NCBI GenBank assembly: GCA_900073065.1
Contig: FJOG01000038.1
Span: 311,578 to 340,505 of the forward strand
Direction: 5' to 3'
Source: Phialocephala subalpina
Lineage: Eukaryota; Ascomycota; Leotiomycetes; Helotiales; Mollisiaceae
Length of the DNA stretch: 28,928 bases
Shown here: positions 9,998-21,663 of the stretch, one piece after another
Layout of the letters: every line of letters starts with the position of its first letter
Numbering within the stretch: the stretch's first letter is position 1
Translations under genes and position numbers: made by a program
The notes under the pieces: model-generated
Databases searched by the model: none
Seen by the model: the letters and a program-made list of their open reading frames with translations, nothing else
What the model was told of the DNA's origin: nothing

Positions 9998-11812
9998 ATG
10001 TTCAACGGCGACGCAGGCTCTGATCCAGTGACCGATGCTCTCAACAAGAAACTTCGATGGAAAACTGACCTGGTCATACTCCCGTTGATTGTTCTCACAT
10101 CAACTCTGGCCTTCCTAGACAAGGTAAGGCTCCTCAATGCCCCATATCACCAAAATTTGTTCTAATATTACCAAGAATGGCATGGCATATGCAGCAGTCT
10201 ATGGCATGAAAACCGACGCCCATCTTGTCGGCCAGGAATACAGCTGGCTAGGATCCATCTTCTACTTCGGATATCTAGCCATGGAGTTTCCCACCATGTG
10301 GCTTCTGACTAGGGTCCCCGTTGGCAAATTTGTGGGAGTTTGTCTCTTCACCTGGGGTGGAATCTTGTGCTGCATGGCAGCCTGCAACAGCTTCACTGGT
10401 TTGGTGGCCGTGAGATTCTTCTTGGGAGTTTTTGAGGCTGGTATTCTACCATCACTGATGATCATGAACTCCATGTGGTACAGGAGGGAGGAACAACCAC
10501 TGAGAACTGCTCTTTGGTATAACACATTCGCTGGGGTAAGTCTTTTGATGATTGGCAGCACTGATGCACTATTTACTCCTGACTATGCTAACGAAATCAG
10601 ATATTTGGTGGCATCCTCAGCTATGCCATTGGAAAAATGGGAGGTGCTCTGGCAACCTGGAAGGTAAGTTGCTTCGATGAATAGCTGTGAGAAAGGTACA
10701 AATAACATTTCACAGTACATCTTCTTGATATATGGCGCTGTCACAATGGGTGCCGGGATTCTCGTTACCTTCGCCCTTCCAGATTCTCCATCCAAAGCGT
10801 GGTTCTTCAACACAGAAGAGCGGAAAGCAGCCATAATCCGACTTGCGCAGAACCAAACTGGTGTTGATTCGCACAAAGTAATATCTTGGTAAACTCGATA
10901 TAAGGGAGTCTCTGCTAATATCCGAACTAGAATTGGAAGATATCACAAGTCCTGGAAGCTCTCAAGGATCCAAAGTACTGGGTTGTTGCAGTATTCGTCA
11001 TTGCGCAATCCATCACCAACGCTGGTGTCACAAACGTGAGTGTTGACAACTAAATATATGGCATCTTACTTAAATTCTATCAGTTCAATCCCCTGATCAT
11101 TTCGGGATATGGCTTTTCAGCCTCAAAAACCACCTTGATGGCCACACCGCAAGCCGCCGTCGCGCTCGTAGCTCAGGTTATCTGCACAACGTTGACGTTT
11201 TATGTTCCAAACATTCGATGCATCCTCTGGGTTCTTTCTACGTTGCCAGCACTAGCTGGTGCAATTATGATCCACGGTATGTAAAAATACGCACTATCTC
11301 AGGTGCACCTGCAAAAACTAATCTGCATGTGTTTAGTCCTTGATATCGCATCTGCCAGAACGGCATCTCTGGCCGGTGTTTATCTGATGGGGTTCTACAA
11401 TGTGTCTTGGGTTCTCGTGCTGAGCCTCCAGACGTCGAACACCGCGGGCATGACCAAGAAGAGTTTTGTGTCCGTATCTATTGCGATATTCTATGGTATG
11501 TCTTCACTTTGAATCCACTCCTCATCGAAATCACTTTTGACTTTCCTACCAGCAACTGGAAACATCATCGGCCCTCAGTTCTTCCGTACAAGTCAAGCTC
11601 CAACTTACGAACTCGGAATCGGTGCCATGCTTTGCTGCTTTGCCATTATGGCAGCGATGGGAGTTTTATACGGAATTCTGGTCTTTCTTGAGAATGAGAG
11701 GCGGAACAGACTTTTTGGGTATCCAGACAAGGATCGGATGACACTTGGTTTTGAGATCGAGATGCTAGACCAAACAGATGGCCAGAATACAGAGTTCAGA
11801 TATGTATACTAA
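9998..11812 (+). CDS. MFS anion:cation symporter (Dal5/allantoate permease-like)
   Basis: Eight exons are inferred: 9998-10123, 10176-10535, 10601-10663, 10716-10877, 10931-11035, 11084-11276, 11337-11495 and 11553-11812. All seven introns are 48-65 bp with clean GT..AG borders, and the protein is 475 residues. Family signatures are YSWLGSIFYFGYLAMEFP, the GVFEAGILPSLMIMNSMWYRR segment after helix 4, and GNIIGPQFFRTSQAPTYELG. These identify the Dal5 (ACS) branch, which imports carboxylates, vitamins and ureides such as allantoate, nicotinate or pantothenate with protons. The substrate is not determinable. The start is uncertain. The frame is open upstream to a stop at 9935, and an acceptor-like CAG at 9938-9940 followed by TG could complete a split ATG reading MTEKADKVSS. 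ATG 9998 is the conservative choice. The 3' end converges on the giant gene. Confidence 0.88.
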
Positions 11813-12349
11813 AGACTCGGAACTCGGTATTTACTATTTAAATGATGAAGCTACCTGTAATATCGCTTGCGAGATGCCCAGCTTTGAAATTGATGTGATG
11901 GAACCAGGTTGATGATCCTGCTTTCTCAGGGTGCTGGGTAAAATTTACCCCGCACTCCTACGAGAAAACACACCTACCTAGCTTCAGCTCTCACTTTAAG
12001 AATTTTGAAGGACTTATTCGTCTGCATTGGACTGCTCTTGGGAAGTCCCATATTAATTCAAGGTGAGATGAGAAGGGTCACGCGAAGGAGCTGGAACTCA
12101 AAGTCATCGGAACAAGAACGTGATTACCAAAGTTTTGAGGACCACACATCGACATTAGTAATGAATAATACTCGCATTTGAAGACTACGATGACAAAGAC
12201 TAGACATCCAATACTAAGTGGACGTCCCTCAACTCAAGTCATCCTCCTCGTCGGAAATGAAAGAAACAAAAATAGGTAAAACAAGTTCAAGAATCATCAT
12301 CCTACTCCACCTCAAGTCTCAACCCATCACTTCATTCAACCACCTCCTC
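11813..12349. other. Intergenic between convergent genes
   Basis: This is the 3' flank of the transporter (plus) and of the giant zinc-finger gene (minus). No gene, RNA or repeat is recognised. Each strand presumably carries a 3' UTR and poly(A) signals. Confidence 0.4.
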
Positions 12350-15300
12350 TCACTTCCTCTTCGCAGGACTATTCCTCGACCCCTTCCTCGGGCTCGACTT
12401 CACGGTGATAACCACCCCATCACTCTCCTCACCCTCATCCACTGTCTCTGGACTCTCATCATCAACATCCTTCCTCGGTCTTCCCCTCCCCTTCTTAACC
12501 ACCAAACTCGGCCCCGCGCCCACACTCGGCGCTGGCGTTCCACTCGCCGCTCTGGTCGATCTTCTCGGAGGAACAGAAGTCATACTCTCACCAACAATGA
12601 CATAGTCCTCTTCACCCCCAGCATCCGTACGAGCTTTCTTGCTTCGAGGCATGACAGGAGCGGGAGTACCGACGTCGAGGAAGGGGATAGGATGATAGGT
12701 GTCGTCTTCTTCGGCGGCGTGCATTTTGCGTTTCTTGGAAGGCGAACCGGCGGCGCCAGAGCATTTGCGTGGTGAGGTTGCGCTTTTCTTGGGGGATCCG
12801 CGGACACGGTATCCGCCGGGAGGAGAAGGAAGGAATCCGGTTTGTGGATTTGTCTCATGAGCAGTGGGGAAAATGCCCGGATCAAGTCCCTCACCACCGT
12901 TGTTGTTATTGTTGCCATTCCCGCTATTCCCCCCAGGACCAGGAGCGGGATTGTCGTTCCCAGGAGTGGTCCCTTCGGGAGGTGGAGGTCCTTGTGGTGA
13001 TGGATTATTGCCTGGGCTGTTTCCACCACCTGTTGCCGCTTTCTTGGCAGCTGCAAGTTGCGTTTCGAGATCGGTAATGCGATCGTTCAGTGCATTCTTC
13101 TCCCCCTCACAATCGACCTTCGCTATCAGCGATTCCTGCTTGGCTTGGAGGATCACAAGGTCAGATTGAGCTGTGTTAAGGGTCGTCTGGAGTGCGTCAT
13201 TCTTCTGGTCGCATTCAGCATCAGTGAGAGTCCTCCGTTGCGCTTGGCTAAGATCATTCTTCAACGTCTTGATTAGATCCTTCAGGTTGTTACTATCAAT
13301 AGTGGACTGGGTGATGTCGGCTTTTAGCTTGGTAACTTGGGTAGTGTCGTTGTTGGATCCATTGTTCGAATTACCTCCAAGTGATGTTGTCTCCACCTTC
13401 ACGCTTGCAGCTTTCATCTTCTGCCTACAATCCTCAGCAGCGATAGCAAGCCTCTGGCTTTCCTTGGTGTACCACGGGAGGCGCCCTTTCAATGCGGCGC
13501 TATCCACAGGCTTAGCCTTTGGAGCTGTTGTCCCTGCTTGGCTGGCGTGGAATTGCAAATGAGCCCAGAGCGTATCTCTGGATAATTTTCCGATCGCTGT
13601 GTCCTGGTAGTTGCTAAAGGGACAGGACCCGAGAGCTTTCTTGCTTTCCTCTTCATAGTCAAGCAATTTCTTCTCCGCGGCCTTCAGCTTGGTGGTATCA
13701 CAGTTCTTCTGTTGAGTAGTCACCGCCAACTTAAACATTTCGAGCTGTGCCATGTCGCCTTCGTTCTTTTTCCTCATGTCCAGTAAGTCCGCCATCTCGG
13801 AGTTGTTTTTGGCTTCTTGCGATCTCTGCTTGGCGATCAAGGCTTGCAGGTCTAAAGAACGTCAGCTCCAATGTTCAGGATTTCATCTCTTAGAACACAA
13901 TGTCAAGGGTCAGAAGGTTCAATATATGCATACCGTTGATGCGAGAGTCCTTGGTGACGGAGGCTGGAGGTTTCAATAAGCAATCATTTTTGTGATATGC
14001 CTTCCCGATTGCGTCCATTGTACGGTAATCCCTACCGCATTTTCGGCACCACGTCTTGCGCGTACCCCTAGGGACCATACATCTTCGCCCGTGGGTGGCA
14101 TAATCCTCGTCGGAGAATCCCGTAAGATCCACACCGCACTTCTCGCAGTTCTCGCAGCTGATGTCACGGCATATCATTCCGTGGGCTCTCCGTTCGCAAT
14201 CCGTTTCTGGCCTGGTCCGATCCATTCCACACTGTCCGCAGAAGATGGGAACCGTGGCGGAACTTTCTCCAAGGTCATTGTCCCACTCACGGCAGGTTTC
14301 GTCATGGTGGATGAGTTCTGTCCTGTTGACAACATCCAAATCCATACCACAGATGTCGCAAAATCTGACCACCTCTGGAGTGTGTTTCGCAATGTGATCC
14401 ACCACGACTCGAGGGTCCATGTCTTGGAGACCTTCACCACAGATAGGGCAGTCGAGACCTTCGAAGAATTCTCTGATGCGTTTACTGTCCTCCTCCTTGT
14501 AATGGCCCATGATGTGTTCTTTCTTATGTTCCATGTCCATGAAGACCCATCCCTCAGTCGCGCACATGGGACATTTGCCTGCGGCAGCAATTGCGTTGGC
14601 ATGTTCTCTGTAGTGTGCCGCGATGTCTTCGGGTTTGTAGTTGGGGAAAACGGCATTGCACATGGAGCATGCTGATTGCCTTTCAAGATTCCTCATTCTG
14701 ATTCTCCGATTTTCCTCTTCCAGTTGTGCGATGTCCGTAGCGGTCAGTCGCCTCAAGTATATTTCTGGAAGGTTGGAACCAACTGAGAGAAGCAGATCTC
14801 GAGGTTTACCATAGACGGGGGGTTCGGCTTTCTGGCCGGGCTGGATGGCATACTGATCTTTCAGATAGGATTCTCGTTGCAGACGGTCAAGCCTGTTTTG
14901 CTCTGCTTGCCAAGGATCAAATTTCTGAGGCTTCGGTTTGGCAGCCCGGGATTTCAGTATTCTTTCTTTGTTCCTTTTTGGAGCATTTGGTGCCATTACT
15001 GGCACAGAGGTAATGCTGGTAGGTTGCGTTGGCGGCTGAGGTGACACAGAACGAGGAGCAAAGTCCTCATTCTCCGGAATTCCCCAGGGCTGGCTGCCCC
15101 CATCAAGAACTGCATATTCCAATCAGTTAAAAGTTCACAATTCCAAAAAGGTCAATTACCAAAGGGGATCCCGTGATTTGTTTGCACGTGCAGTTCATAG
15201 CCTTGAAACCATTCGAAAATGTCTCTCCGCCATTGGGAGTCCGTCGTGGCTTTTTCGACGACAAATCTTGAGTTTGAGTCCCAGTCGGGACCTACAATCT

Positions 15301-18300
15301 CGAACGACTCGGCAGCAGCGTTGTGTTTAGCATCGCTAGCGCCAGGAGTGGTCAACTTAAATAAATTTACGAGTACTGCTTTGAAACTGGCGAGATCGGA
15401 GCAAGTCTGTGTATCCCACACCACTAAGTCCTTAGCTTTTGCCTTGGAGTTGGTCTCTGAGTCGACAAGTTTGACGGTGATCTGTGGGAACACAGGGCAA
15501 AACCATATGCAGGTCGTTGATCTGTTGTCCTTCTCCATGAAGGCCTTGATTTCTGCGACTCGAGTTGCACTCTCAAAACCAATGAGCTCAAAGTTCTTGC
15601 TGCCACTCTCGCGATCCTCGGCTGTCTTGTATAATTTGAAGTGTGTCGGCCATGGTTTGCGAGTGTACTTGTCCCTCAAGTCTTTGATTTCTTTTTCCAT
15701 GTGTGCATAGTCTGCCCTCGCAGTGTAAGCATCGTGGTAGCAGCCTGCCATCCGGATGCCAATGGACGCAGGATCAATGCGCTGGCCGCGATTGTCTGTA
15801 TCAAGCGGATACATTAATCGTTCTTGCGTAGTATTTTCTAGATCCGTCCTCAAGTGCCCCAAAAATGTCTCATGGGCCTCCATACCTCCAGGGCCTAGGG
15901 GATAACCATCAAGGGAGACTGGGGACAGAGGACGTGGGTAATATGGGGGGTAATGAACCTGCATTGCTCCGAAGAAACCAGGTTGGAATTGATTGGTGCC
16001 GTACGCCACGCCCGAAACATCTTTTGGAAGCCTCCAGTATGCCTCAAGGTTGGTGACAGGATGCTTAATCACTACAATGTCTTGGCAATCGCTGCAAGGC
16101 TCCCTGTCTGTGAACAACGCAGGTCCCCCTGCCTCCTTCTTGTGGAAAAAGACACGCCAGTTTCCGTCACTATCGCGATTATTCGCGAACGCGGGAAAGA
16201 ATCTCGAGAAGTCGCACTTTAGCAAAGGTATTGTTTGCTCAAAAGTGCCGTCCGATTTGTATGAGGTTACCCAGAGGAACCAGTTAATACTGGGATCCAA
16301 CTTCAGCAAGTGGACGGCCGCATTCTTGAAACTGTCGACGTCGTTACTGACGAGAGCTTTTCCAGCATATCCATAGACGTATCCGTTGGTGGGGAGTGGT
16401 TGAATTGGGGTTGTCTTGGGCGTCGTTATCTTTGATGTAGGCCTGTCAGGCTTCACGCCGTGTTGGTGGGTGTTGGGTTTCTTGGGCGAAGTCAGAGACT
16501 TCTTCGGTTGATCTGGGGTTGTTTTGGACGTTGATGTCTTTGGTGTAGGCTTGTCAGGTTTCACGCCGTGTTGGTTGGTGTTCAATTTATGGGGTGAAAT
16601 TGGAGGCTTCGTATGCTGGTTCATGGGCTCTCGCTGCACCTCAGACTCATCCTCCTCCTCGTTGTCTTCCTCATTCTGTTTAGGATCTGGCTGCACCAGA
16701 TGACCCTGATCCTGCTCAGACACTTCATCATCTTCAGATTCTTGGTGCCCATGATCTGAACCTTCCGGTGTCTGAGCGCCACCAGAATGACCACTCGATT
16801 CTGGGGAAGACTCATAGGTCCCCTCCGTCGGACTAACTTGTGTGGATGTGCCTTTCTCTGGAAGTGGGAGAGGTGCAGGTTTAGGTCTGAGTTCAAAGGC
16901 GTCTACAACGCGGACGAACCACTCCTCACCAAGGTCGAAAAGTGGTATGGCGAGAAAATGATCAAAGATTTGCTTCAGATTGTCCTTGTCGTCGATCAAT
17001 ACGTAGTGATGAAACTGATAGCCGGTCAGCGGCTTCCCATTGGAATCTACCTTGCCGAGCTGCAGGGAATGCAGCTCCACGCAGAAGCTGTACGTTGGTG
17101 AGCTGCCGATTCCAAGTATCGTTCGAGCAGCTTTGAGAAAATTCCTATTTGACTTGTCTCGGAAGGAGACTGCCCGATTGTCCGCACCATAGATGCGCGC
17201 CCGATCTTTTGACTTGTACATGGTAGGTGGAGGAGTCGGAGGAGCTGATGGTCTCTGCGCAGTCTTGCACCATGGCGGCCAAAAAAGATTTGGTTTGACG
17301 TCCAGTCTGATAAGCACCCCGTACTGCATCTTCGGATTTGGTACCGTCGGACACTCATAAATAACAGCAGAAAGGTCCCCAGTTTTGGAAAGAATTCTAG
17401 GCCCAATGCCTCTATTCCAGAAGTTCAGACCTGGCCCTTTGGGATAAATTTCAAAACAGTCATACTTTTTCGGCCCGCCAAGTTGGGTCGAATAGAAGTC
17501 TATCCTGAGTCTAGGGTGAACTGGAGCGTTCAAGAGCTTTGCGGCCGCGGCCTCAAAGTCTCTGCTGGGCACCTGCGGATTGGTGATGTTGAAGTCTAAA
17601 TAATTTCCAGCCGCGTCATAAACTCGCCCCGTAGCTATCACCGGTAGCTCTGGGATCTTGTCCGGGCCGTTCCCTAAATTGGTATCCGAACTTGGCTTAG
17701 TCACTTTCGTGGGGGACTTTTTAGGAGGTTGGCTTTTTGGAATGTTCTCCTTGGGAGTCTTCTTCTTCGGAGAACCTTGCTTGACTGGAGAAGCGGGTTT
17801 CAGATACTGTGCTGGTGGATTGCCGGCAGCGTCTGTGCTGGGAAGCCTGAATGTAGCAGGTGCCTGACTGGGGGTATGATCGTAGCGGACGACCATGCCC
17901 CAATCGTGCAAAGTGTTGGAGACGCGGGCCTTGAGGTAGTCGTCGAACACCTTGTCGAAGGTGCTCTTGGTAACTTTGAAAGATCTGACGAAATTCTTTT
18001 CGGCGATATTTTTGTGAGCCTCTTGGTTGCGGTATTGATCAACCACGTATTCCCAGTCACTGTCTTCATCGTATTGAAGCAAGAGCTGCGCTGCATCTCT
18101 GAAGTCTTCTCGAATGACAACTGGATGCCCTTTTTCCTTCTTCGTTTCCACGATTTGTCGGCCCTTATTGTAATGGCTGTACAGAAAATGGGAGTTTTTC
18201 TCATCCTTTCCAGCACCTCCGCGCATGTTGACAGGAGTTCCACTAGTCTGGACCGGCGCAGGTCTAGGTTGACGACGGCCAGTCACTGCTGATTGTCAGT

Positions 18301-19050
18301 ATGGATTCACGAATGAAACAGGGTCAGACACTTACAACGAAGCATCGGATAACCATAGCCACGTTCGTAGTATTTGTCGAGGAACTCTAGTGGCTTCTCT
18401 GCAAACATGATTCGTTGGACTCGGGGAGGTTCTGGCTCGTCATCGTCTGCATCATTCTCGTCTTTGTCAGTGTTGAGAACATTGTTCAAAGTCAAGGGTC
18501 CCACCGGGAGACCGAAGTGCAGCATGGTGAATTTCGTGATGATATTATCTTTCTCGCCATTGAAGTTTCCGTCCTCTCCTAATGCGAGCTTGTACGCCCT
18601 CTGATTCTCCTTTTGTATTTCAAGAGTGGCGCCAGTGCCAGCATAGAGTGGTGGCTCGACGAGTGATTGTTGACCTTCGGTAAAGTGCTCCTTCAGAACT
18701 TCGAGCACCGAACTTGTGGCGAAAAGATCTTTGAGCTCCTGGCGCTTCTTAATCCATGTGGCGTCGTGTGGAGTTATGTCGAGTTGGAAGTTCAGAAATT
18801 TGCGATTTTTTTGTGCCTCTGCAACCAGTGCTTTCTCCTGCCGCGCTGCGAAATCTGCATCGATCATATTTGCTATCGTCCGCTGATCCAGCTGAACAGG
18901 GTCGCTGTCCGAATCATCTGAGTCGTGCGGAACGTCGTCATCGTCTTTCGCAGGGTTTGGAGAAAACCAGGTAAGAGGATTGAGCAGCTTCTTTCGAGGC
19001 GTAGTGTTCGTGTTGTCCTCAGCGGGACGTTTTTTGCTGCCTTCCGCCAT
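12350..19050 (-). CDS. Giant multidomain zinc-finger/AT-hook protein of unknown family, 2173 residues
   Basis: Exons are 18336-19050, 15160-18288, 13934-15109 and 12350-13851. The three introns (47, 50 and 82 bp) are all phase 1 and restore continuous reading. The only ATG fitting the first frame is at 19050; the downstream frames open with GTG or TTG. In order the protein shows: a basic KKRP/RKK N-terminus and an acidic stretch; about five divergent alpha/beta modules (residues ~300-1275); a Lys/Pro-rich linker with a 36-residue duplication (~800-870); seven CX2C-X13-15-HX3(H/C) zinc fingers (1429-1658); a Gln/Lys-rich coiled coil (~1680-1940); an Asn/Gly/Pro-rich segment; basic NLS-like patches (SPSKKRKMH); and an AT-hook, KKGRGRPRKD, near the end. 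A nuclear DNA- or chromatin-associated role is inferred. I do not recognise the architecture. Two or more adjacent genes remain possible if introns are mis-called, but splice and frame agreement at every joint argues against it. Confidence 0.75.
16400..16600 (-). repeat. Imperfect 108-bp tandem duplication inside the giant gene
   Basis: The segment beginning TTGAATTGGGGTTGT at 16400 recurs 108 bases later at 16508 as TTGATCTGGGGTTGT. Both copies contain TCACGCCGTGTTGG (16453 and 16561). In the protein this makes a 36-residue repeat carrying QHGVKPD(K/R)PT and KTTP, in a Lys/Pro/Thr-rich linker. The unit length is a multiple of three, so the frame is kept. It looks like a recent unequal duplication of a disordered spacer. 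Confidence 0.8.
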
Positions 19051-19737
19051 GTTTTCTGACAGAGCTTCTCCAAGAACAAGTGCGATGCAAGAAACAGACT
19101 GTTGACAGAAAAAGACGAAGGGCGATGTAGCAGGAGGGTCAAATAGCGCGTAGCATTCTTGAGGCCTTGGAAAAATTGACAACTAGATTGGTGCACATTC
19201 CAGAGTAGCGAAGAAACCACTAGGCATCCTGTCGCTCTCACAGGATTCGAAACATCAGGAAAACTTCACTTCAACAAATCTTTCCCGTGCATAACCCGAG
19301 AAGTACCACATAATCATCGAAATTTTCCATCAGTCGCGACAAACAATGGCTATAAGGTTCGAACTTTCACTCTAGACGCTGCTCGAGCAGTGCGTGTTTG
19401 TGGCGTCGCCCCAACATTCCTGAATACGCGCACCTCAAGTCTCCAGCACCACTGGCATTCTTGAGCCCACCTGTCGCAGAGGCATGGTTACTATCGATTA
19501 ATCGATGACACCGCATACCTCGTGATATCTACGAATAGCTCCGTGGTCACCATGTTGCTGATGTCGTGTTGATGCTTTTAATGTTGTGTGAGAGAAAGAT
19601 TTTGCGAAATGAAATTCAGGTCTACCAGCAGCTGCACGTGATATCCACGATGTGAAAAGTTCTACCCTTGATCTACCAATACGAATTAGATATGCAAATG
19701 ATGAAACTTTGTCAGAAAGTCTGTATGTTACCCATCA
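19051..19737. other. Intergenic: promoter of the giant gene and 3' flank of the FAD oxidase
   Basis: No gene is supportable. A CACGTGAT E-box/CDEI-like motif lies at 19635-19642. A GGTTCGAAC string at about 19358-19367 resembles a tRNA T-loop, but no cloverleaf surrounds it. Confidence 0.4.
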
Positions 19738-21663
19738 TCAATTCCCTACAGTCTGTGGATTCAAAAACACCAACCCTGGATCAACGCTCTCTTTAATCCC
19801 CTTCAACCTCCCATAATGTTCCAGCCAATATCTCTCATGCGCTTCTTCCTTGCTCAACGTCGGATCCGCATAATTATAATACATGCCCAGCGTAACATTA
19901 CTTTCAGCAGCTTCGATGTCGGAAATGAATGGGTTGAGCCACGTGATCCCTGCGTCGTCGAAAGGGGGAGTGGTGGTTTGGGCTACGAGTTGCCATTCGT
20001 AAATTGAGGAGCGGTGGGCGTAGGAGGTTGCATCTTGGGGGATTGTGGGGACGTAGGAGGTTGGGCCTCCTTGTGCGGCGATTATGAAGTACCAACCCTG
20101 GAGTTGTTAGCAGAGGTCCAGTGAGACGTTGGGAAGCAAGTTTGCAAAGGGAAAAATCAACAAGCGAGCAGATACATACAGTAGGACTTGTAGGTCCAGT
20201 GGCATAAAGTCTATCAATCCAGGCATCAACTCCAGCAGGGGAGAGATTGCTTGTCATCAGACTTTTGGCGAACTGTTCTGAGCGTTAGCGAGAGCTTTTC
20301 TCAGATTGTGGTTCCATTTACAAATGTTGCATGTGCAGTGTAATTCAAAGGAGTTTCCAAAGTCTGATTGTTGTCCCAATTGCTGAACAGACCATTGCTG
20401 TTCGCATACAACAACGCATCCAACCATCCCACTACCAAAAGTTAGCTTTTCCTCCAAGCATAATCCCTCCATCATGATCATCACAACACTTACACTCATG
20501 AGTTCCTACACCCCTAACATCCTCCTCAAATCCCCCGATCTTCGCCAACTCATCAAGCAGCGGCCCAATAGCATCCAAAAAGTCTTCCTCACTCCCATGA
20601 TATGCGCCTTCCAACAAAAACAACAACCGTCCTTCCGTATCATTGTTAATCACCCACCTAACATTCATTTCCAACGGAATGACTGGCGTCGTCTCACCCC
20701 CACAATAAGCTTGCCATGCATCCCATCCTGCGCGAGCTTGGGTTTGATTCCAGGAATAGGGGTAGTAAAAGAGGATGTTTTGGGGAGGGGCGGGGATGGT
20801 GCGGAATTTTAAAGAGGTGACGATGCCGAAGGACATACCTGCGCCGCGGAGAGCCCAAAAAAGTTCTGGATTCTGAGTTTCTGAGGTGGTGACGAGGGAG
20901 CCGTCGGCGAGGACGATGTCCGCTTCGATCAAGAAATCCAAAAGCAGTCCATAAGTATGAGATCCATATCCCTGACCACCATGCAAAACATGACCTCCGA
21001 TCCCAACTCTACTCAACATCAGCACCCACTCTCCAACGCTTGCCTGAATCTAACTCACCCAGGACAAATCCCATGCGCCATCGCCCTCTCACCCTGCTCA
21101 AACAAACTTAATGCCACATTACCCAACCTAGCCCCGGGTCCGACGGTGGCAATGTTCGTCACTGGATCAACGCTCGTTTCGGTGAAGTACTTCAAATCGA
21201 CCACCAAATGACCATCTTCTCCCCCAAGAGAATGTGAAGCGTAGCTGTGGCCTCCTGATTTGGGATTTACTTTTACGCCAAGGTTTACTGCACAAAGAAC
21301 CTGACATCTCAAAGTCAGTGTACTTCTTTTTGACGATACCAGGACCTTTTTTTTTCTTTTTTAGGTGAGTTTTGAAGAATTTTAAAGGTGGTGGAGGGAG
21401 GCACGAGGGCGAGAACGGGAGAAGAGGGAAAGGAGAATTACTGCTCCTTGGACTTGAGGAACTGTTGATGGAACGGCGACTGCTATTGGGGTGTAATTTA
21501 GGCGGAGGTTATACGGGATGATGTCTGCAGTGAAGTTTGAAGAACCTGGATAGTCTTGTGGAACTCCAGATTCATCGAGACAGTGAACTATAGCATCATA
21601 AGTTTGAGGTAAGCTGTGGGCAAATTGAACACAAAGTAGGAGGGGAAAGAGGAGATTGAACAT
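19738..21663 (-). CDS. Secreted FAD-linked oxidase, berberine-bridge/glucooligosaccharide oxidase-like
   Basis: Six exons are inferred: 21442-21663, 21059-21300, 20494-21008, 20322-20431, 20180-20272 and 19738-20097. Introns are 49-141 bp and the product is 513 residues, a normal family length. MFNLLFPLLLCVQFAHSLPQ is a signal peptide. The FAD_binding_4 domain follows, with VNPKSGGHSYAS (His ~92) and AHGICPGVGIGGH (Cys ~153). These are the two residues that hold FAD bicovalently in glucooligosaccharide oxidase, with near-identical spacing. The C-terminal BBE domain appears as YYNYADPT, ERYWLEHYGRL and FLNPQTV. Several N-x-S/T sites are present, as expected for a secreted glycoprotein. Such enzymes oxidise sugars or secondary-metabolite alcohols and make H2O2. 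The substrate is unknown. The next gene upstream is a co-oriented MFS exporter. Confidence 0.92.

Noticed and set aside
12350..18286. Three independent genes starting near 13840, 15122 and 18286.
   Set aside because: These frames begin at TTG or GTG and have no in-frame ATG at the expected place. Each connects to the previous exon through a GT..AG intron with matching phase, so one gene is the simpler reading.
19350..19375. tRNA T-loop-like GGTTCGAAC.
   Set aside because: No anticodon arm or acceptor stem is found in the flanking 80 bases.
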